A DNA stretch of 51,285 bases. Source: an uncultured Bacteroidota bacterium. GTDB taxonomy: Bacteria > Bacteroidota > Bacteroidia > Flavobacteriales > Flavobacteriaceae. Shown here one piece after another: positions 49,193-51,285 of this stretch. The notes beneath the pieces are model-generated. The model worked only from the letters and a program-made list of their open reading frames with translations. It searched no databases and was not told the DNA's origin. The DNA lies in contig CAIWKX010000178.1 of the NCBI GenBank assembly GCA_903913315.1, forward strand, positions 1 to 51,285. The letters run 5' to 3'. Positions within the stretch are counted from its first letter, which is position 1, and the number at the start of each line of letters is the position of its first letter. The translations under genes were made by a program, and so were the position numbers.

Positions 49193-49937
49193 TGTCGATT
49201 ATTGATTTGGTTAGAATTTTATAAATGGCAGCTTGGTTTTCATCAGTTAAAATGGCCAGATGTTTGTTGATGGTAGTGGTGTCTTTTCTTTTGGCAGGAC
49301 CTGTTTGCGCCGCTTCAGGAGTAAGAACTTGCACTTTTTGGGCAGTTTCTAAAATAAGGGGCTTTAAAATTTCAAAGGGTACATGGTGTTCTTCACAAAT
49401 AACACTTCCCAATTGGTACAAATGATTTACAAAATTACTCACAAAAACAGCGGCTACATGCAATGATTTTCGTTGTTCGGAATTGACTTCAAATACTTTG
49501 TCGGAAATACTTTTGGCTACTGCACTCAAAAGTTTTAAATCTGCTTCATTTTGCGCTTCAATACAAAGAGGCACTTCTTTAAAATTGACTTCTTTTTTCT
49601 TGGATAAGGTTTGCAAAGGATAGAAAACTGCTTTTCTATTGGCATCGCTCAAATCTTCCAAAGCAACACTACCTGAAGTATGGGCTACTAATTTGTCTTT
49701 GAATGGTAAAGATTCAGAAACACTCAGAATCGCATCATCAGAAACGCAAATAATATATAAATCCGCTTCTTTCAATTCGCTAAAATCGGAGGTGATTGTA
49801 GTGGCATTGAGTAGGTGGGTGAGGTTGCTTTTGTTTCTTGCAACGACTTGAATCAAATCAATGCCTGACTTTTTTTGGAAAGCCAAAATCAAGTGTTGTG
49901 CTACATTTCCGGCACCAATAATTACTACTTTAATCAT
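49176..49937 (-). CDS. Rossmann-fold DUF2520 protein (F420- or NADP-dependent oxidoreductase-like)
   Basis: 253 residues. N-terminal dinucleotide-binding domain with GAGNVAQHL (residues 8-16) and YIICVSDDAI; the middle LVAHTSGSVALEDL and YPLQTLSK; C-terminal helical DUF2520 domain (about 120-250) with AAVFVSNFVNHLYQLG and TGPAKRKDTTTINKHL. It looks like the 6-phosphogluconate dehydrogenase-like fold of reductases; the substrate is unknown. In Flavobacteria it is regularly followed by KdsC, UbiA and Maf, as here. It is first in the operon; no clear promoter upstream. Confidence 0.9.
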   Translation of the reverse strand: MIKVVIIGAGNVAQHLILAFQKKSGIDLIQVVARNKSNLTHLLNATTITSDFSELKEADLYIICVSDDAILSVSESLPFKDKLVAHTSGSVALEDLSDANRKAVFYPLQTLSKKKEVNFKEVPLCIEAQNEADLKLLSAVAKSISDKVFEVNSEQRKSLHVAAVFVSNFVNHLYQLGSVICEEHHVPFEILKPLILETAQKVQVLTPEAAQTGPAKRKDTTTINKHLAILTDENQAAIYKILTKSIIDNDKKL

Positions 49938-50004
49938 TCGGCTAAAATACTAAAAATAGAAATATTCTAAGCAAATTTATAAATGAAAGAACGATAAACA
50001 CTTT

Positions 50005-50097
50005 TTAATACATCCTTAGATTGCCCTTAGTAAAGTCGCTTACGATTTTTTCAATTGGTGGTAAAATTGTCTTTTCATCCCAAGTTTCCGTATTTCT
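50005..50097 (-). pseudogene. Coding-like fragment of an unrecognised gene
   Basis: 30 codons and a TAA stop read RNTETWDEKTILPPIEK then IVSDFTKGNLRMY. The codons upstream (FWLFSLHTNAAE) are in the same frame but separated by one TAA. Amino acid makeup and a clean end look like real coding sequence decayed by a nonsense mutation. I do not recognise the family. Confidence 0.35.
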
Positions 50098-50419
50098 TTA
50101 TTCCGCAGCATTAGTATGTAATGAAAAAAGCCAAAATCTGAAACAAAAATTCTAATTTTCACATCTTTTTAATTAAAAAATAAACGACTTTCATTTCTTA
50201 AATATTGCTTAATTTCTTTTTTGTTTTTGAAATGTATGTAGTAAGGAGCGGTAATTAGACGTTAAAATTACAGAATAATTTTAATTTGAAGTGTCATTTA
50301 AATTATGAATTTAACACCGATACAATCTATTGTTGAATAATTAATCCTATTTTTAGTACAGTATTGTTTATGTTTTAATAGAGATTCTATTTTTTCATTA
50401 AAAAATAAATTATCGCTAT

Positions 50420-50449
50420 TGTTTATAAGTAATATTATTTTATATTTGC
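50420..50449 (+). promoter_or_regulatory. Consensus Bacteroidetes promoter
   Basis: TTG (50420-50422), exactly 19 nt, TATATTTG (50442-50449). It precedes the ATG of the T9SS-secreted protein by 26 bp and is the best promoter in the window. Confidence 0.8.
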
Positions 50450-50475
50450 TTAACATTAACTTAATATTTATATCT

Positions 50476-51285
50476 ATGAAAAAACTATTACTTTCGATTT
50501 CATTACTAGCATTTGCTCTAACGCATGCGCAGCAAAATGTTTACAATTACGGATTTAGTACTAACACTGCTGATATGTTAACTGCTGGTTGGACAGAAGT
50601 TAATTTAAGTGGAAGTGCGTCTGCCACCCTTTGGTCAGTAGCAAGCTATTCGATTGTGGCTTCGGTAAGCACAACAACAGCACCCAATCCTTTTATGGAT
50701 GCTGATTATTCTGCTACAGGGAGTACATGTCCCATTCCACATGATCAAACAGGAGCCAATAACTCATTTGCGTTAGTCAATTATACTAGTACATCATCGA
50801 CGTCTACTTCAGGAAAAACGATTAGTAATTGGTTGTTTTCTCCAGTTGTCAATGTGCAAAATGGTGATATAGTTACATTTTATACTCGAATTGGCAAGTA
50901 TTCACCAACAAATACAGCTTCGTATGCTGATAATTTGCAATTTCGTATGAGTACTAATGGTGCTGCAACTGTAGCGCCCACTTCAGGAGCTACTACCGTT
51001 GGTGATTATACCAATTTATTAGTAGAAATTAATCCTTCATTGAATTTGACCTCATACCCTGCTTCTTGGACACAGTATAGTTATACGGTTTCCGGACTAA
51101 CAGGCCCAACCGATTGTAAATTTGCCTTTCGATATTATGTCACTAATGCAGGACCGAATGCTACTAATGGTGATATTATAGGGATAGATACTTTTTCTGT
51201 AGATAGACCAACAGCATCTGCAGATAGTTTCTTTAAGAATAACTTGTCAATTTCACCCAATCCAACTAAAGGATTGTTGAATATT
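50476..51285 (+). CDS. Secreted choice-of-anchor J domain protein with T9SS tail, 3' cut by window
   Basis: Open from ATG 50476 to the window end, 270 codons. Signal peptide to about residue 19 (ALTHAQ). Residues about 20-245 are a jelly-roll domain of the cleaved-adhesin / choice-of-anchor J type: YGFSTNTADMLTAGWTEV at the start, SNWLFSPVVNVQNGDIVTFY, then DNLQFRMSTNG and CKFAFRYYVTN, with DIIGIDTFSV closing it. The last visible residues, FFKNNLSISPNPTKGLLNI, are the start of a type IX secretion sorting tail. It would be exported across the outer membrane and bound to the surface or released. Such domains bind sugars or proteins. It has its own consensus promoter. Confidence 0.88.
   Translation, partial: MKKLLLSISLLAFALTHAQQNVYNYGFSTNTADMLTAGWTEVNLSGSASATLWSVASYSIVASVSTTTAPNPFMDADYSATGSTCPIPHDQTGANNSFALVNYTSTSSTSTSGKTISNWLFSPVVNVQNGDIVTFYTRIGKYSPTNTASYADNLQFRMSTNGAATVAPTSGATTVGDYTNLLVEINPSLNLTSYPASWTQYSYTVSGLTGPTDCKFAFRYYVTNAGPNATNGDIIGIDTFSVDRPTASADSFFKNNLSISPNPTKGLLNI

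Larger units (their letters stand above)
49938..50475. other. Long spacer with a gene remnant and a promoter
   Basis: 538 bp. It contains the minus-strand coding-like fragment 50005-50097 and the promoter at 50420-50449, both listed. The remainder is AT-rich with nothing else recognised. Confidence 0.5.

Noticed and set aside
1..51285. tRNA or rRNA genes
   Set aside because: No T-arm GGTTC-type motif with a cloverleaf context and no conserved rRNA segment was noticed on either strand; not searched by program.

Overview
The window looks like chromosomal DNA of a Flavobacterium-like member of the Bacteroidetes (Flavobacteriaceae). Signs seen in the sequence: low G+C; Bacteroidetes-type promoters (TTG, about 19 nt, TAnnTTTG, best case at 50420-50449); type IX secretion tails (a partial gene at the right edge and a decayed tail at 8088-8304); lipoprotein and SPI signal peptides typical of the group; and the gene order DUF2520 / KdsC-like / UbiA / Maf. 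No rRNA, tRNA or intact CRISPR array was seen.

Layout. 1-5.8 kb: the end of a beta-propeller protein, then a TolC / lipoprotein adaptor / RND pump operon. 5.9-13.7 kb: flotillin-like SPFH protein, decayed T9SS tail, lpxD, valS, a DUF1573 protein and a secreted coiled-coil protein. 14.3-20.8 kb: a small MATINYY-type protein, DUF4256, a hybrid histidine kinase, an MgtC-like protein and a fused 2-oxo acid dehydrogenase E1. 20.8-26.5 kb: a BlaI / M56 (BlaR1-like) module between two identical 63-bp copies of the E1 gene end, then AT-rich orphan genes and two more MATINYY paralogues. 26.5-33.3 kb: accessory small genes and a very unusual stretch. It holds a REP-associated tyrosine transposase (RAYT) whose own REP palindromes lie inside its reading frame, a scar of a type II-C CRISPR adaptation module (5' end of cas1 joined to 3' end of cas2), and a gene made of eleven 21-bp repeats. 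33.3-37.4 kb: MFS transporter, TatD, TcdA, a HAD phosphatase and a secreted SGNH hydrolase. 37.4-39.9 kb: a photolyase / SDR / SRPBCC operon with a perfect 14-bp inverted repeat in front. 40-45.2 kb: DUF2911 protein, then a PIG-L deacetylase / 35-residue membrane peptide / sodium:solute symporter operon. 45.4-49.9 kb: a His-rich secreted pair and the Maf / UbiA / four-helix-bundle / KdsC / DUF2520 block. 50.5 kb to end: a T9SS-secreted protein, cut by the window.

How genes work together. The pump genes form one tripartite system. BlaI probably represses itself and the membrane protease beside it through a palindrome in the promoter. The photolyase group probably answers to light or oxidative stress. 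LpxD and the KdsC-like protein serve lipopolysaccharide synthesis. The most unusual items are the RAYT that has taken in its own REPs (one with compensatory changes), the cas1-cas2 deletion scar, the gene-end direct repeat flanking the BlaI/M56 module, and the three-copy small protein family with a conserved leader.
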